From Armatimonadota bacterium (lineage in GTDB: Bacteria; Armatimonadota; Fimbriimonadia; Fimbriimonadales; ATM1), in NCBI GenBank assembly GCA_013816225.1, contig JACDEQ010000149.1, forward strand, positions 1 to 5,697: a stretch of DNA of 5,697 nucleotides. Reading direction: 5' to 3'. Positions 5,364 to 5,697 of this stretch are shown here, piece by piece (position 1 is the first letter of the stretch; every line of letters begins with the position of its first letter). Below the pieces are notes generated by a model. That model saw only the letters and a list, made by a program, of their open reading frames with translations, did no database searches and was not told the DNA's origin. The translations under genes were made by a program, and so were the position numbers.

Positions 5364-5378
5364 GACCACTTGACGCCT
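5355..5378. promoter_or_regulatory. Perfect 10-bp inverted repeat, likely operator 2 or hairpin
   Basis: AGGCGTCAAG (5355-5364) and CTTGACGCCT (5369-5378) are exact complements with a four-base loop, ACCA. One arm contains the -35 box TTGACG of the TA promoter. It shares base 5355 with the adjoining AT-rich repeat. An operator is likelier than a terminator because no T-run follows on either strand. Confidence 0.5.
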
Positions 5379-5440
5379 CGATGATGCTCGGGGGCTGCCG
5401 AACTAGTGTCCGTCCTGAAACGGTGGTTTCTTGCGGCTTA

Positions 5441-5470
5441 TGAGTCAAGCGCCAGCGTTTTGCTGACTCA
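5441..5470 (+). promoter_or_regulatory. Hairpin just before the second binding-protein leader
   Basis: TGAGTC (5441-5446) pairs with GACTCA (5465-5470), and AGC (5448-5450) with GCT (5462-5464), with one bulged A. The stem ends at the SD-like AAGGAG (5470-5475) of the degenerate binding-protein gene. It could have modulated translation or be the edge of a rearrangement. The rest of 5379-5440 shows nothing I can assign. Confidence 0.3.
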
Positions 5471-5484
5471 AGGAGCGATGAGCC

Positions 5485-5697
5485 ATGAGGAGTCCTTCGC
5501 ATGCCACGTCGAAGATGTACATTGACGACTCGTTACTGGAGGATCAGAGCGGCTCATGACATCACGACGGAAGACGTCATTACTCCGCGCGGGAGTGGAC
5601 GTACTACCTTCGGCGAGGCGTACGCTGGCATGACGGTCACCCGGTTACCGCCCACGACATCAAGTTCTGGCTCGAACTCCTGTGCAGTCCGGACGTG
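5485..5697 (+). pseudogene. Degenerate, N-terminally shortened SBP_bac_5 paralogue (cut by window end)
   Basis: From codon 37 onward the frame reads REWTYYLRRGVRWHDGHPVT then AHDIKFWLELLCSPDV, clearly matching residues 85-119 of the intact binding protein (RSWTYHLR, VRWHDGVPVTAHDVKF). Upstream in the same frame are an ATG at 5485 and a SD-like AAGGAG (5470-5475), resembling the leader of the intact gene. However, the conserved WTY block arrives 49 residues earlier than in the intact copy. The signal peptide is missing, and an in-frame TGA (5557-5559) stands close to where the intact protein has Trp78 (KSW). Nearby TTGACGACTCGTTACTGG resembles the DNA for GDERYW in the intact copy, so deletions rather than unrelated sequence explain the gap. 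The frame is open to base 5697. Truncated pseudogene is the best reading; a sequencing error at the TGA would not restore the missing N-terminus. Confidence 0.65.

Noticed and set aside
5331..5369. Upstream GTG start for the Gp49-like toxin at 5369
   Set aside because: The extra 13 residues do not resemble the family, and they would be encoded by the promoter and the inverted repeats.
5401..5430. CTAG followed by TGTCCGTCC, resembling the end of an insertion sequence
   Set aside because: There is no transposase frame, no second matching terminal repeat and no target duplication in the window.
1..5697. CRISPR array, tRNA or rRNA genes
   Set aside because: I saw no regularly spaced repeats and no tRNA cloverleaf or rRNA signature on either strand.

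Overview
The window is high-GC bacterial DNA (roughly 60% G+C by eye) with strong AGGAGG-type ribosome binding sites and G/C-rich third codon positions. No gene here fixes the species. Small accessory genes, two toxin-antitoxin (TA) modules and an unlinked family-5 solute-binding protein would suit a free-living soil or sediment bacterium, but that is inference.

Left part (1-2216), all genes on the minus strand. From right to left: a VOC (glyoxalase/bleomycin-resistance fold) protein, a five-helix membrane protein, and an exported protein of unknown function with two tandem copies of one domain. A 96-bp element at 2121-2216 has the layout of an integron attC site: outer GCTAAC/GTTAGC boxes, inner complementary boxes with one unpaired base, and a folded centre. 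The mazF stop codon abuts it, and the VOC gene starts just beyond it. A GCCTAAC box (minus strand, 24-30) lies beyond the last gene. The left part may therefore be a gene-cassette cluster without a visible integrase.

Middle (2217-3052): a canonical mazE-mazF type II TA operon on the minus strand. Its promoter and Shine-Dalgarno lie inside a possible 84-aa reading frame whose stop overlaps the mazE start (ATGA).

Right part (3090-5697): a plus-strand extracellular solute-binding protein of the oligopeptide (SBP_bac_5) type with no permease or ATPase gene beside it. Next is a minus-strand toxin-first TA module (Gp49-like RelE-family toxin, then an XRE-type antitoxin). The window ends in a second, degenerate SBP_bac_5 copy with a shortened N-terminus and an in-frame TGA near a conserved Trp. 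The TA module thus sits between two paralogous binding-protein genes. Its promoter overlaps two adjacent inverted repeats, and the predicted mRNA would start at or next to a GTG codon, i.e. leaderless.

Apart from the two TA pairs, the genes do not form an evident shared pathway. The window reads as an accessory region of small modules.
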